A DNA stretch of 64,000 nt from Propionispora sp. 2/2-37 (GCF_001298735.1 NZ_CYSP01000003.1:1-64000); one strand, 5' to 3'; shown: positions 1-13,590, counted from the first letter of the stretch. Program-made: numbers and translations. Notes: generated from the letters alone by a model not told the origin.

Positions 1-123
1 ATAAATGCGTTAGCACTTATCGCTATTGATCTCAACGACTTTTATATACTAACATAAAGCGCCGATATTCGTCAATAAGAATTACACTTATAATTAACGA
101 AAATCCGGATTTTAAGGATAGTA

Positions 124-513
124 TCATTGCCCGGTTACCTGCACTCTGTATTTACGCCGTCTAGGCCCGTCAAATTCACAAAAATAAATACCCTGCCAGG
201 TGCCCATAACCAACTTACCATCAGCAAAAGGAATAGTAAGCGAACATCCTAACAGCGAACTTTTTACATGGGCCCGCGAATTTCCTTCCCCATGCTGATA
301 ATTAAGCTCAGGTACCATATGATTTAAGGCTTTTAACATATCTGCAACAACATCCGGATCGGCATTTTCATTGATTGTTACCCCGGCTGTCGTATGTGGT
401 ACAAAAACTTGGCAGATGCCGTCTTTCATCCGGCTTGCGCTGACTGCGGCAGCAACCTCAGCCGTAATATCAATAAAGCCTTCTCTTGGTGTCTGTACCT
501 GAAATTCCTGCAT
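124..513 (-). CDS. YjbQ/UPF0047 family protein
   Basis: A 129-residue protein of the YjbQ (UPF0047) family, small soluble proteins annotated as secondary thiamine-phosphate synthases because some members show weak activity of that kind. The family signature is visible: the segment VPHTTAGVTINENADPDV near residues 38-55, a central HGEGNSRAHVKSS with conserved His, and the closing GTWQGIYFCEFDGPRRR. The start fits a purine-rich SD (AGAGGGG) about 7 nt upstream. It is a single gene and the neighbouring peptidase gives no functional hint. Physiological role is unsettled in the family; family assignment is firm. Confidence 0.9.
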   Translation of the reverse strand: MQEFQVQTPREGFIDITAEVAAAVSASRMKDGICQVFVPHTTAGVTINENADPDVVADMLKALNHMVPELNYQHGEGNSRAHVKSSLLGCSLTIPFADGKLVMGTWQGIYFCEFDGPRRRKYRVQVTGQ

Positions 514-588
514 ACTTTTTCCCCTCTTTCTCTATCTATCAAAAAGGTGCATGAATAGAGTATAATATCTTCAAAAGTGGACAGATGT

Positions 589-1710
589 CTAATTTCCAGC
601 CGCTGTTTTCAAAATAGCAATAACCAAATCTCCCGCCTTGTATAAATCCGTTTCTTTGATATATTCTTCTGTGGTATGCACTTTTGACATTCCCACTCCC
701 AAAACAGCAGTAGGAACGCCGTAGTTATTGAAAAAATTCGCATCGCTGCCTCCGCCGGTAGCTTCCAGCAGCGGTTGTAATCCAATATGTTCAGCCGCCT
801 TAACAGCCAATTTAACTACCGGGCTATCATTGGACAATTCATACGGCCCGTAAGCACGTTCCACAAGCACTTCGGCACGACATCCATTTTCTCTGGCGGT
901 TTGTTCAAAAATCCCTTTCATATGCTGGGTCTGTTCAGCCAGTTTATTCAAATCCCGGCTTCGGGCCTCACAGGCCAGTTCGACCCGGTCCGGTACAATA
1001 TTCGTAGCCTGCCCGCCTCTGATAATCCCCACATTGGCGGTTGTTTCATCGTCAATACGGCCGTGTTTAAGTTGTGCCAGAGCCTTCCCGGCAACAATAA
1101 TAGCATTGATTCCGTCTTCCGGAGCAACACCGGCATGTGCCGTCTTGCCATGGATAACAACAGCAATATGATCCTGCCCAGGTGCTTTGGTGATAATTTT
1201 CCCTGGTGTTCCGCCCGAATCCAGCGCATAACCGAAATCGGCCTGTAATCTGGTTTTGTCCAAATGTTTAGAGCCTTCAAGTCCTCCCTCTTCGGAAACG
1301 GTGAAAACGATTTGCACATCGCCATGAGGAATTTTTTTCTCCAGTACTACCCGTAAAGCTTCCATTATGGCAACGACTCCGGCCTTATCGTCGGAACCTA
1401 AAATAGTATTACCTGAAGACGTGATTACCCCGTCACTGAGTACGGGAATAATGCCTTCACAGGGTTCTACACAATCCATGTGGGCAGTGAATAAAATAGC
1501 CGGTTTTCCCGGCACATTCCCCGGCAAAAAAGCAAAGATATTCCCGCTATTACCCCCAATTTTTCTTCCGGTATCATCTTCCTCCACCTTCAATCCCATT
1601 TGCTTTAGCCGATTTTTTAGAAGATCGGCAACCTTACGCTCCTGTCGTGATGGAGCCGCTATTTTAACTAATTCAAGAAACTCATGCAGCATGCGTTCAC
1701 AATTTACCAT
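589..1710 (-). CDS. M20-family metallopeptidase, PepT-like
   Basis: A 373-residue zinc peptidase of the M20 clan (peptidase T-like), expected to be cytosolic and to trim small peptides. Visible motifs are FTAHMDCVEP (first metal-site His-Asp, about residue 75), GSDDKAGVVAI (bridging Asp), FTVSEEGGLEGS (catalytic and metal-binding Glu), the dimerisation-domain segment HGKTAHAGVAPEDGINAI, and the final metal ligand region GVGMSKVHTTEEYI. Length is normal. The start follows AGGAGG eight bases upstream. It ends 75 bp upstream of yjbQ. Substrate specificity cannot be read from sequence. Confidence 0.9.
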   Translation of the reverse strand: MVNCERMLHEFLELVKIAAPSRQERKVADLLKNRLKQMGLKVEEDDTGRKIGGNSGNIFAFLPGNVPGKPAILFTAHMDCVEPCEGIIPVLSDGVITSSGNTILGSDDKAGVVAIMEALRVVLEKKIPHGDVQIVFTVSEEGGLEGSKHLDKTRLQADFGYALDSGGTPGKIITKAPGQDHIAVVIHGKTAHAGVAPEDGINAIIVAGKALAQLKHGRIDDETTANVGIIRGGQATNIVPDRVELACEARSRDLNKLAEQTQHMKGIFEQTARENGCRAEVLVERAYGPYELSNDSPVVKLAVKAAEHIGLQPLLEATGGGSDANFFNNYGVPTAVLGVGMSKVHTTEEYIKETDLYKAGDLVIAILKTAAGN

Positions 1711-1782
1711 CGTGCTTCCTCCTAACCATAGAATATAACCGATCCATTTTGCTTATTATTTTATCCATTACAGTATGCGGCT

Positions 1783-3126
1783 TTACTGCATAACCTGTTT
1801 GAACTTGCTAAGTTCTTTAAACAAAAAAAATGCTGTTATGATTGCCGCACCCAAATCGGCAATTGGTGCCGCTATCCAGGCACCAGTTAAGCCAAATATT
1901 GTCGGCAATATAATAATTAAAGGTATCAATAAAAACACCTGCCTTGACATGCTTAAAAAAATAGCCTGCTTTACCTTACCAACCGCTTGGAAATAGTTGG
2001 CACTAATAACTTGAAAACCGATAATCGGCAGCATGCATAAAAACAATCGCAAACCACCGGACCCCATTTCAATCAGTTGTGGATTTTGATTAAACAAAGC
2101 GACCACATTCTCACTGAACAGTTGTACAACGATAAAGCCAAATAAAGATATTGCAGAAGCCGCATAAACACCAAGCTTAACTGCCTCAATAACCCGTTTA
2201 TAATTTCTCGCTCCATAATTATAGCCAATAATTGGCTGAACCCCCTGACTGATACCAAAAATCGGCATCAATAGCAGTAATGCCATCCTATTGATAATAC
2301 CAATGGAAGCAACCGCCAATTCCCCACCGTATGATAGTAAGCTATAATTAAAAACTATGCTGACTACACTGGCGGCGATTTGCACAAGGAATGGTGATAG
2401 GCCGATATTAATAATTTGCATGATAATTTTACCATCAAAAGTAAAATACTGCAGTCGCAATTTCAAAAAACTTCTTTCCCCTAAAAAGTAGGCAATGACC
2501 CAAATAGAAGAAACAGTCTGAGCAACTACCGTGGCTAATGCCGATCCGCCGATTCCCATATGGAATACAAAAATAAACAATGGATTCAGCACAATATTAA
2601 TACCGGCCGAAATCAGCATGGTGGCCATAGCCGTTTTAGGATCTCCCTGAGCCCGGATAATATTATTCATACCAAAACCAATAAACAAGAATACACTGCC
2701 CCATAATATAATGCTGGTAAATTCCCGGGCATACGGCAGGACATTTGTCTCTGCTCCCAGTCCCACTAACAATTGATCCAAAAACACCAAAAAAGTCAGA
2801 CTGAGACAAACGGCTAATATGAGCGTTAATACAAAAGCACTCCCCAAAATTTTCTCTGCCTCATCAGTACGGTTTTCTCCCATCCGGATGGAAACGAGTG
2901 AACCGGCTCCAATGCCAATCAACATGCCAAACCCCATAAGAACCGTCATAACCGGAAACGCAATGGCCACCGCCGCCAGCGCGATTTCCCCTACGCCATT
3001 ACCAACAAAAATACTGTCAACAATATTATATAATGCGTTAACGAGCATACCAATAATAGCCGGGGCAGAAAAACGCCAAAGCAGTGTCCCGATCTTTTCG
3101 GTTCCCATAGCTGCAGAATCTTGCAT
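1783..3126 (-). CDS. MATE family multidrug/Na+ antiporter
   Basis: A polytopic inner-membrane protein of about 447 residues with roughly twelve hydrophobic segments in two related halves, as in MATE exporters that extrude cationic drugs using Na+ or H+ gradients. Recognisable family stretches are the N-terminal LLWRFSAPAIIGMLVNALYN, the repeat motif around RAQGDPKTAM and IGYNYGARN. I chose the ATG at 3126 because GGAGG lies five bases upstream; an in-frame start at 3153 has no such site. It stands alone between convergent and divergent neighbours. Substrate unknown. Confidence 0.9.
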   Translation of the reverse strand: MQDSAAMGTEKIGTLLWRFSAPAIIGMLVNALYNIVDSIFVGNGVGEIALAAVAIAFPVMTVLMGFGMLIGIGAGSLVSIRMGENRTDEAEKILGSAFVLTLILAVCLSLTFLVFLDQLLVGLGAETNVLPYAREFTSIILWGSVFLFIGFGMNNIIRAQGDPKTAMATMLISAGINIVLNPLFIFVFHMGIGGSALATVVAQTVSSIWVIAYFLGERSFLKLRLQYFTFDGKIIMQIINIGLSPFLVQIAASVVSIVFNYSLLSYGGELAVASIGIINRMALLLLMPIFGISQGVQPIIGYNYGARNYKRVIEAVKLGVYAASAISLFGFIVVQLFSENVVALFNQNPQLIEMGSGGLRLFLCMLPIIGFQVISANYFQAVGKVKQAIFLSMSRQVFLLIPLIIILPTIFGLTGAWIAAPIADLGAAIITAFFLFKELSKFKQVMQ

Positions 3127-3268
3127 AAATCCCTCCAAATACAGATCTATCATAACATTATGCCCGCATAAATAACATGGGATTCAAAAAAGTCTTACTT
3201 AATTTCCCTTTTTTCATTCCACATGATAAACTATTTATATAAAAATAAATTTAGAAAGGAGGTTACCT

Positions 3269-3502
3269 ATGAAAATAAAAAATATTACCGATATAAACCG
3301 TTTTTTTGAAGTACTTGACCAATGCAAAGGCCGCGTGGAACTAGTCACAAATGAAGGTGACAGATTGAACCTGAAATCGAAGCTATCTCAGTACGTTGCC
3401 CTGTCCAGACTCTTTAGTGAAGCAAAAATTGATGAAATTGAAATTATTGCCTCAGAACCGGAAGATGTTTCGCTCTTATTGCAGTATCTCATAAAAGGTT
3501 GA
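3269..3502 (+). CDS. small conserved hypothetical protein
   Basis: A 77-residue acidic soluble protein with a good ribosome binding site (AAAGGAGG) seven bases before the ATG and an intrinsic terminator right after the stop, so it is very likely a real monocistronic gene. Similar short proteins occur widely in Firmicutes, often under the misleading name polyA polymerase. The sequence has an N-terminal helix (DINRFFEVLDQCKGRVELVT), a KSKLSQYVALSRLF helix, and a strand-helix end (EIEIIASEPEDVSLLLQYL). No catalytic motif is seen and no function is proposed. Confidence 0.8.
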   Translation: MKIKNITDINRFFEVLDQCKGRVELVTNEGDRLNLKSKLSQYVALSRLFSEAKIDEIEIIASEPEDVSLLLQYLIKG

Positions 3503-3537
3503 CTCCATTCTTTTTCAACCTGCTGTGTTGACTTTTA

Positions 3538-3570
3538 TAGAACAGAACCTGTAGTTCTGTTCTATTTTTA
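3538..3570 (+). terminator. intrinsic terminator of the 77-aa gene
   Basis: Perfect 11-bp inverted repeat (TAGAACAGAAC / GTTCTGTTCTA) with a 5-nt loop, followed by TTTTTAT on the plus strand, 36 bp after the stop codon. Confidence 0.85.
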
Positions 3571-3578
3571 TGTACAAA

Positions 3579-3616
3579 GAGGTATTTGAAACCGTCACTG
3601 CGGTTTCAAATACCTC
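3579..3616 (-). terminator. hairpin downstream of nifJ
   Basis: Perfect 16-bp inverted repeat starting GAGGTATTTGAAACCG with a 6-nt loop, 30 bp past the nifJ stop. The U-tract in the minus direction is poor (TTTGTACA), so it may act as a terminator or as a 3'-end stabiliser. Confidence 0.65.
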
Positions 3617-3646
3617 AATTGCGCATGTATTCTTTATAACCCTGCT

Positions 3647-7156
<3,510 letters not shown>

Positions 7157-7570
7157 TCAATCTCCTCTCTGCTTATAAATAACTCGCAGACTGCATATTT
7201 ATGCAGTCAAATTGTATATTGCTTGGTCGTTAACACTATATAGCTAGCCTCATATAGTAATTTATCAAGAACTTTCATATTACCCTGTTTTTATTCATAG
7301 GTAATACACATTATTAATATTACACCTTTGTTTTACATATGTAAAGAACAAATATCCATAATTAGCCTTAGTGATAGAATTCACTTAAATATCCCAAATT
7401 ATCATGGCCTAACTCTTCTTTTCTCTTAATTTACTGAATTTTGTATAGAATAGCATATTTATTTGTACATTTCGTATTGCAAAAAAAAATCTCCGCCAAT
7501 GGTACAACAATCCATAAACAAGAGATCCATACTTTGAAACCCTATTCCCTTTTGCCAGATACCGCTCATA
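7157..7570. other. AT-rich intergenic region upstream of nifJ
   Basis: About 410 bp without a supported gene. It holds an 8-bp hairpin (GACTGCAT / ATGCAGTC, 7189-7208) in the probable nifJ leader and an imperfect palindrome around 7366-7384 (TTAGTGA, then TTCACTTAA) that could be a regulator site. A minus-strand open frame at 7459-7713 overlaps the real 7571-7888 gene in another frame and has no ribosome binding site, so I treat it as spurious. Confidence 0.5.
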
Positions 7571-7888
7571 TTATACTTGCTTTGCCTTTTGCGGTACAGC
7601 CGAAAGTATGACTTGCCCGCCGGAACGGGATACTTTGATATTAAAATCAACAACGCCCTGCTTATACAACTCCAGTTTAAGCTCCAGTAATGCCCTGCCA
7701 ATCTTCTCTTCAAGCTCCGGTGTCAAAAAGGACGAATGAAACGGTTTACCGTCTCGCTTTTCTTTTGCCTGGCGTGAGACATTCCGGGGATTTGCCTGCT
7801 CATTATAAATATCGTTTTCAAAGGAGACTTCCTCCTGCCAGCCTTTCAGCATATCCGCATCACTAAGATTCCTTTTTATTTTAGCCAT
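7571..7888 (-). CDS. conserved hypothetical protein, 105 aa
   Basis: A charged soluble protein that I do not recognise. The N-terminal half is polar and probably extended (MAKIKRNLSDADMLKGWQEE), the middle is basic (SRQAKEKRDGKPFHSSFLTP), and the C-terminal part has a helix (LEEKIGRALLELKLELYKQG) followed by two strands. A GAGGGTAGG-type site precedes the ATG. It lies upstream of, and on the same strand as, the phosphate transporter genes' terminator but is separately transcribed. No function is proposed. Confidence 0.7.
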   Translation of the reverse strand: MAKIKRNLSDADMLKGWQEEVSFENDIYNEQANPRNVSRQAKEKRDGKPFHSSFLTPELEEKIGRALLELKLELYKQGVVDFNIKVSRSGGQVILSAVPQKAKQV

Positions 7889-7921
7889 CAGTGTCCACCT
7901 ACCCTCTAATCATCAAGCAAA

Positions 7922-7947
7922 GCAGCATCGCACTAGTACGATACTGC
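7922..7947 (-). terminator. hairpin after the Pit gene
   Basis: A 9-bp stem (GCAGTATCG / CGATGCTGC on the minus strand, one G-U pair) with an 8-nt loop, followed by TTTGCTT, located 28 bp after the phosphate transporter stop. Confidence 0.55.
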
Positions 7948-7974
7948 TCTTATAGGATGCATCTATCTGGTTTA

Positions 7975-8964
7975 TTAAAATATATGCAATAATTTATAGA
8001 CAATTGCACTGGTAAGACCGCTTAGCGGAATTGTCAAAAACCAGGCATACACCATCTGCTGAGCGACGCTCCAATGAACCGCTTTCACCCGTTTAGCCGC
8101 TCCTACCCCCATAATCGATCCCGACACGACATGGGTTGTACTAACCGGCAAATGTAAAAATGTAGCCGAAAAAATTATTAATGATGAATTTAAATCTGCA
8201 GCAAAACCATTGATTGGCTCCAATTTAAAAATTTTGGTACCCATTGTTTTAATAATTTTCCAGCCACCGGCGGCCGTCCCCATCCCCATCGCAGTTGCGC
8301 AAATTAGCTTAACCCAGGTGGGAACTTCCAGCGAAGGTATTTGTCCGGCACTTAACAATGCCAGGGTTATAATACCCATAGCCTTCTGCGCATCATTAGA
8401 ACCATGGGAAAAAGCCATTAAACTGGCTGATAAAAGCTGCATCCGGCGAAACCCGGAATTTAAAGCCATCGGTGCAAACCGGCCGAATATCCATAATAAT
8501 AATACCATAATAATATAGCCCGAAACTAACGCGATAATCGGTGAAAGCACCAGGGACAGCACTATTTTTTCAATCCCGGTATAATTCAGCGTCTCCCAGC
8601 CGGAACCAACAATTACGGCCCCCATAATGCCGCCAATCAACGCATGCGATGAACTGCTGGGAATACCGTACCACCAGGTAAGCAAATTCCAGGCAATAGC
8701 CCCCACCAGAGCGGCAATAATAACTTCCTGGTTAACAAGCGAAGCTGCTTTTACAATATCACCGCCAATGGTCTTTGCCACACCGGTGCTAAACAGTGCA
8801 CCCAGGAAATTAAGGCCGGCTGCCATAAAAATCGCATGCTGGGGTTTTAGTGCCCTGGTCGATACCGAAGTCGCAATGGCATTGGCCGTGTCGTGAAATC
8901 CGTTAATATAGTCAAAAGCCACCGCCAGAAACACGACTATATAAACGAGCATATAATCAGGCAT
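7975..8964 (-). CDS. pit: inorganic phosphate transporter, PiT family
   Basis: A 329-residue integral membrane protein of the PiT family, which imports phosphate, usually as a metal-phosphate complex, with H+ or Na+. The duplicated PiT signature is present: AFDYINGFHDTANAIAT near residue 16-32 and SHGSNDAQKAMGIITLAL near residue 188-205, with about nine to ten hydrophobic segments. Its start overlaps the stop of the upstream DUF47 gene by 8 bp, the usual Pit/DUF47 operon in bacteria, so the pair is probably translated together. Confidence 0.93.
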   Translation of the reverse strand: MPDYMLVYIVVFLAVAFDYINGFHDTANAIATSVSTRALKPQHAIFMAAGLNFLGALFSTGVAKTIGGDIVKAASLVNQEVIIAALVGAIAWNLLTWWYGIPSSSSHALIGGIMGAVIVGSGWETLNYTGIEKIVLSLVLSPIIALVSGYIIMVLLLWIFGRFAPMALNSGFRRMQLLSASLMAFSHGSNDAQKAMGIITLALLSAGQIPSLEVPTWVKLICATAMGMGTAAGGWKIIKTMGTKIFKLEPINGFAADLNSSLIIFSATFLHLPVSTTHVVSGSIMGVGAAKRVKAVHWSVAQQMVYAWFLTIPLSGLTSAIVYKLLHIF

Positions 8965-9586
8965 ATTTTAGCACTACCTTTTTTAACGAATCGGCAATAT
9001 CTTCAGAAAGGTCCAGTACATCTTCCAAATTAGTCAGAATTTCTTTCCATTTAATAATTTCAATGGGATCTTTACAATCACGGAATAATTTGCCCATCTC
9101 TTCACGATACAGGCGGTCTCCCTCAGCTTCCAATTCCATTAGGCGGCTACAGCGCGCCTCAAGTTTAAGATGAGATTTCTTTACATCGTCCAAATAAGAA
9201 ACCGCTTTTTCAATCTGTTTGGCAGATTTTACAACCAGCTCAGTTAATCCCTGAACCCCCGTAGTTGTTGTCCCCACATTATACAGATGCATTCTTTCGA
9301 TAATGCCCTTGATCGAGTCAACCACATCATCCAGTTTTTGTGTCAGGGTAAAAATATCTTCGCGGTCAAACGGAGTAATAAAAGTTTTTTGCAGTTTGGC
9401 AGTAACCTTATCGACGATATTGTCAGCTTCTTTTTCGACCGAATCTATCAGACCCATCAATTCCACTATTTTGTCCTGCTCATGCATGGCCAGGGACAGG
9501 ATATCTGCTGATTTTTGCACTAACTTGGCCTGTTCAGACAACAACTGAAAAAACTTCTCTTCCTTGGGTTTTAGTCGAAATCCCAC
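8957..9586 (-). CDS. DUF47 (PhoU-like) protein, Pit accessory
   Basis: A 209-residue mostly helical cytosolic protein of the DUF47/TIGR00153 family, distantly related to PhoU and generally encoded beside Pit transporters, whose activity it is thought to modulate. Typical segments include FDREDIFTLTQKLDDVVDSIKG, a pattern of acidic helices found in PhoU metal-binding faces. It is the first gene of a two-gene operon and overlaps pit by 8 bp. An AGGAGG site lies just before the ATG. Confidence 0.88.
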   Translation of the reverse strand: MGFRLKPKEEKFFQLLSEQAKLVQKSADILSLAMHEQDKIVELMGLIDSVEKEADNIVDKVTAKLQKTFITPFDREDIFTLTQKLDDVVDSIKGIIERMHLYNVGTTTTGVQGLTELVVKSAKQIEKAVSYLDDVKKSHLKLEARCSRLMELEAEGDRLYREEMGKLFRDCKDPIEIIKWKEILTNLEDVLDLSEDIADSLKKVVLKYA

Positions 9587-9757
9587 TTAAATTCCTCCTG
9601 TAATAGCTTCTTAGAACCTTATTGATTATACCACAGGTCAATAAATTGTTTAAGTCTTTAATAAAAAATCAGCGTATATTGTTGAATTTTGCATACAAAT
9701 TCGCTTTGTATTAGAAACCGCTATTACCATATTATTCCTGCAAATAAGTGCTGCACA

Positions 9758-9789
9758 ATAGTAGCCGGATGTTGACATCCGGCTACTAT
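9758..9789 (-). terminator. hairpin after glnS
   Basis: Perfect 14-bp inverted repeat (ATAGTAGCCGGATG) with a TTGA loop that runs up to the glnS stop codon. There is no U-tract on the minus strand, so Rho-independent function is not assured. Confidence 0.55.
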
Positions 9790-9790
9790 C

Positions 9791-11461
9791 TCATGCATTG
9801 TTTTTATTTTGGGTCTTAGCCCAGGAATCACGCAGCCCGACCACCCGGTTAAAGACAAGTTTTTTATCCCGGGAGTCTAAATCGGTATTAAAATATCCCT
9901 GCCGCAAAAACTGATAGCGTGTTCCGGGAACGGCCTTCACTAAACTCGGCTCCACCCTGCATTTTGTCAGAACCTCCAGGGAATGCGGATTAAATACCGC
10001 ATTGCCGTCGTCGCTTTCTTCTTTAAACAAATAATCATACAAGCGTACTTCCGCCTCCAGTGCATGAGCGGCGGAGACCCAGTGCAGCGTCCCCTTAACT
10101 TTACGTCCGCTGGCCGGTCCCCCGCTTTTTGTATCCGGGTCATAAGTGCAACGAAGTTCGATAATTTCGCCGGTAGCTTCGTCCTTCACTACCTGTTCGC
10201 ATTTAATAATATAGGCATGCTTTAGTCGCACTTCCTGCCCCGGCGCCAATCGGAAAAACTTCTTCGGCGGATTTTCCATAAAATCTTCTTTTTCAATATA
10301 GAGAACACGGGAAAATGGAATTTTCCTCGTACCCATATCCGGATTTTCCGGATTATTTTCCGCATCGAGTTCTTCTACCTGATTTTCCGGATAATTAAGC
10401 AGAACCAGCTTCAAAGGATTCAGCACAGCCATAACCCGGGCTGCACGGCTGTTCAAATCTTCACGAATGCAATGCTCTAAAAGGGATATGTCTACCGTGC
10501 TATTGCTTTTGGCCACTCCGATACGTTCACAGAAATCCCGGATGGCTTCCGGCGTGTAGCCACGACGCCGCAAGCCGGAAATGGTTGGCATCCTGGGATC
10601 ATCCCATCCGTTAACTTTCTTTTCTTCAACTAAAGCCCTCAGATGCCGTTTACTCATCACGGTGTTCGTTAAATTCAAGCGTGCAAACTCGATTTGCTGC
10701 GGACAGCGTTCAAATTCCAGCGCCTGCAAAACCCAATCATATAAAGGCCGATGATCTTCAAATTCCAGGGTACAAATAGAATGTGTAATTCCCTCTATGG
10801 CATCGGAAATAGGATGGGCATAATCGTACATCGGGTAAATACACCAGGTATCGCCGGTACGGTGATGGACGGCCCGGGAAATCCGGTATAAAACGGGGTC
10901 ACGCATATTGACATTGGGTGAAGCCATATCTATTTTAGCCCTGAGCACCCGGGATCCATCGGCAAACTCACCGGCTTTCATCCGCTGGAAAAGATCAAGG
11001 TTCTCTTCCACCGAACGGTTGCGGTAAGGGCTTTCCTTTCCTGGTTCAGTCAGTGTACCGCGATATTCCCGGATTTGCTGAGCGTTTAAATCACAAACAT
11101 AGGCCTTACCCGCTTTGATCAATTGAAGGGCATACTCATAAAACCGGGCAAAATAATCGGACGCATAGTACATCCGGTCAGCCCAGTCGAACCCCAGCCA
11201 CTTAACATCTTCTTTAATAGAATCCACGTATTCTACATCTTCTTTAGTAGGATTGGTATCGTCAAAGCGAAGATTGCACAAACCATGATATTTCGCGGCA
11301 GTGCCGAAATTCAGGCAAATCGACTTGGCATGTCCAATATGTAAATATCCATTAGGCTCCGGTGGAAACCGGGTATGGACCCGGCTGCTGTTTTTATTGT
11401 TTTTTAAATCTTCATTAATTATATCGTGAATAAAATTAGAAGGTTGCACTGGATTGGTCAT
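9791..11461 (-). CDS. glnS: glutaminyl-tRNA synthetase
   Basis: A class I synthetase of 556 residues that charges tRNA-Gln directly. The HIGH motif is in [13 protein letters not shown] near residue 40 and the KMSKS-equivalent is [10 protein letters not shown], the MSK form typical of GlnRS; the C-terminal anticodon-binding beta-barrels are complete. The start at 11461 is chosen because AAAGGAG lies immediately upstream; the longer frame beginning at 11491 would place the SD inside the gene. Most Firmicutes lack GlnRS and use GatCAB, so this gene is probably a lineage trait or an old transfer. Confidence 0.95.
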   Translation of the reverse strand: MTNPVQPSNFIHDIINEDLKNNKNSSRVHTRFPPEPNGYLHIGHAKSICLNFGTAAKYHGLCNLRFDDTNPTKEDVEYVDSIKEDVKWLGFDWADRMYYASDYFARFYEYALQLIKAGKAYVCDLNAQQIREYRGTLTEPGKESPYRNRSVEENLDLFQRMKAGEFADGSRVLRAKIDMASPNVNMRDPVLYRISRAVHHRTGDTWCIYPMYDYAHPISDAIEGITHSICTLEFEDHRPLYDWVLQALEFERCPQQIEFARLNLTNTVMSKRHLRALVEEKKVNGWDDPRMPTISGLRRRGYTPEAIRDFCERIGVAKSNSTVDISLLEHCIREDLNSRAARVMAVLNPLKLVLLNYPENQVEELDAENNPENPDMGTRKIPFSRVLYIEKEDFMENPPKKFFRLAPGQEVRLKHAYIIKCEQVVKDEATGEIIELRCTYDPDTKSGGPASGRKVKGTLHWVSAAHALEAEVRLYDYLFKEESDDGNAVFNPHSLEVLTKCRVEPSLVKAVPGTRYQFLRQGYFNTDLDSRDKKLVFNRVVGLRDSWAKTQNKNNA

Positions 11462-11748
11462 TTTTCTACTCCTTTTGTCATATTCTGACATAATACTGAT
11501 CTGGTGTTCGTCATTCAGAACAAAAATCCTGTTTTTTCATAGTATAGAGGAAATTATAGCAAATTTTTCATACATAAGAAAGGCATTACTTATTTTTATT
11601 TTTTTGACATATACAAAAATTTACATTATCATATGTAGTAAGGATAGTTTACATACATACGTCAATGCAAGGTTAAGTTTTACCCACACAATGGTATGTG
11701 GAACCGCTTTTTCCGATACCCATCTATTTTATAAAGGGGGCTTAACTG

Positions 11749-12195
11749 ATGAGTACAGTCAGCTATAAAAAAATTTTAGTTCCGGTTGACGGTTCCGAGA
11801 ACGCTTTCAAGGCGGTTGCTCATGCCGACTATCTTGCCTGTGCCTGCGGTGCGGAAATCGGATTAATTTACGCCTTGCTCCCGTATAAGGATCTACAAGT
11901 ATACAGTCCGGTTGGCACTACCTATATTCCGGAAAATTTTTTCAGTAATGCAGAGGAGTTTGGCAAAAAAGTGTTGGAAGAAGCTACAACGCTGCTATCC
12001 GCTAAGGTAGCCAGTACTACCTTTTTAGAAGTAGGATCACCTGCCGACATCATTCCCAAATTTGCCAAAAATAATAACTATGATTTGATTATCATGGGCA
12101 GCAGGGGCTTAGGCGTTCTGAAAGAGCTGGTTATGGGCAGTGTCAGTCACTATGTCATGCATAATGCCAAATGTCCGGTCATGGTCATAAAATAA
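11749..12195 (+). CDS. universal stress protein, UspA family
   Basis: A 148-residue single-domain Usp protein. It starts with the canonical strand YKKILVPVDGSENAFKAV and ends with the ATP-binding signature GSRGLGVLKELVMGSVSHYV (the G-2x-G-9x-G-S pattern), so it is likely an ATP-binding Usp. An AAAGGGGG site precedes the ATG and a strong terminator follows, so it is monocistronic. It is probably induced by stress or starvation as in the family; no specific partner is visible. Confidence 0.93.
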   Translation: MSTVSYKKILVPVDGSENAFKAVAHADYLACACGAEIGLIYALLPYKDLQVYSPVGTTYIPENFFSNAEEFGKKVLEEATTLLSAKVASTTFLEVGSPADIIPKFAKNNNYDLIIMGSRGLGVLKELVMGSVSHYVMHNAKCPVMVIK

Positions 12196-12200
12196 AACGG

Positions 12201-12242
12201 AAAAGCGTTATGGGGAACAGTTCAATCTCCCATAACGCTTTT
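12201..12242 (+). terminator. intrinsic terminator of the usp gene
   Basis: A 14-bp stem (AAAAGCGTTATGGG / CCCATAACGCTTTT) with a 14-nt loop and a run of T on both sides, so it can serve the plus-strand usp gene and also the convergent thiC gene. Confidence 0.85.
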
Positions 12243-12257
12243 TATGTTATCAGCCTA

Positions 12258-13559
12258 TTATTTTATACACAAATCTTCGCCATTCATGATTTTCTTCATA
12301 TTTTTCATCGGACACATCTTCCCGCACATGGTACAGGTATCTTCCGACTCCGGCTTTGATTCCGCCCGATAACGCCCGGCTTTTTCCGGATCAATGGCAA
12401 GTTCAATCATTTTCGGAAAATCCACTTCAGCCCGGGCCGCACTCATTGCATTATCCCAGTCTCGTGCACCAGGGATTCCTTTGGCGATATCCGCCGCATG
12501 AGCGGCAATACGGGAAGCAATAATTCCTTCTTTCATATCCTCCAAATCAGGCAGTCTTAAATGTTCTGCCGGTGTTACATAGCACAAAAAATCCGCCCCG
12601 TTAGCTGCCGCAATGGCACCACCGATTGCGCTGGTAATATGATCGTACCCGGGGGCAATGTCGGTTACCAGGGGACCAAGTACATAAAAAGGTGCTCCAT
12701 AACAAAGCTTTTTTTCCAGCAGCATATTGGCAGCAATTTCATTCAGCGCCATATGCCCCGGCCCTTCAATCATTACCTGCACATTGCGGGCCCATGCTCT
12801 TTTCGTCAATTCGCCTAAAGTAATCAATTCTTCCACCTGAGCAGCATCGGTCGCATCGCTGATTGATCCCGGCCGGCAGGCGTCACCTAAACTAATGGTT
12901 ACATCATATTTCTCGCAAATATCCAGCAGGCGGTCATAATACTGATAAAATGGATTCTCCCGGTTGTTGAGTTCCATCCAGGCAAACAAAAGCGAGCCGC
13001 CTCTGGATACAATATGGGTGAGTCTGGGATTGCGTTTAATTCGCTCGGCAGTGGTTCGGTTCATGCCGCAATGAACGGTGATAAAATCAACACCATCGGC
13101 AGCATGCTGTTCCACTACACTGAAGAATTCGTCCACGGTGATATCTTTTAACTCTTTATCCAGCATACCTACCGCATCGTACATCGGCACCGTGCCAATC
13201 ATAGCCCGGGAAAAGCCGATTAACCGACGGCGGAATTCCTGCGTCTTGCCGTAGCAGCTCAAATCCATAATAGCTTCCGCTTTCAGTTCTATTGCCTTTT
13301 TGGCTTTTTCCAGTTCCAGATTCAGGTCACAGCAATCCTTAGAAACACCTAAGTTTACATTTATCTTCGTTCTCAGTCCGGTACCCACTCCCTCCGGGTC
13401 CAGACTAACATGATTTTTATTGGCCGGAATCACGACTTTGCCCTCTGCGACCAGTTCACGCAGACGGTTAACCTCCATTTTTTCTTTTCCGGCGACGATA
13501 CGCATTTGTCCAGTGACGATTCCTTTGCGGGCCGCATCCATTTGAGTGGTATATTGCAT
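12258..13559 (-). CDS. thiC: phosphomethylpyrimidine synthase (ThiC)
   Basis: A 433-residue radical-SAM-like enzyme that rearranges aminoimidazole ribotide to HMP phosphate in thiamine synthesis. It is the short ThiC form usual in anaerobes, without the long N-terminal extension of Bacillus ThiC. The C-terminal cluster motif CTMCGKMCP supplies the CxxCxxxxC ligands of the [4Fe-4S] cluster. Other hallmarks are [12 protein letters not shown] and the [17 protein letters not shown] segment. It is preceded by a TPP riboswitch and a terminator, so it should be repressed by thiamine pyrophosphate. No other thi genes are adjacent. Confidence 0.97.
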   Translation of the reverse strand: MQYTTQMDAARKGIVTGQMRIVAGKEKMEVNRLRELVAEGKVVIPANKNHVSLDPEGVGTGLRTKINVNLGVSKDCCDLNLELEKAKKAIELKAEAIMDLSCYGKTQEFRRRLIGFSRAMIGTVPMYDAVGMLDKELKDITVDEFFSVVEQHAADGVDFITVHCGMNRTTAERIKRNPRLTHIVSRGGSLLFAWMELNNRENPFYQYYDRLLDICEKYDVTISLGDACRPGSISDATDAAQVEELITLGELTKRAWARNVQVMIEGPGHMALNEIAANMLLEKKLCYGAPFYVLGPLVTDIAPGYDHITSAIGGAIAAANGADFLCYVTPAEHLRLPDLEDMKEGIIASRIAAHAADIAKGIPGARDWDNAMSAARAEVDFPKMIELAIDPEKAGRYRAESKPESEDTCTMCGKMCPMKNMKKIMNGEDLCIK

Positions 13560-13590
13560 ATCCTTCTCTCCTTTATTTGTATACTGAAAA

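Noticed and set aside
787-1248. Plus-strand frame of 153 codons opposite the M20 peptidase gene
   Set aside because: Shadow of the peptidase gene, whose motifs are clear on the minus strand.
7459-7713. 84-codon minus-strand frame
   Set aside because: Overlaps the 105-residue gene in another frame and lacks a ribosome binding site; composition is atypical.
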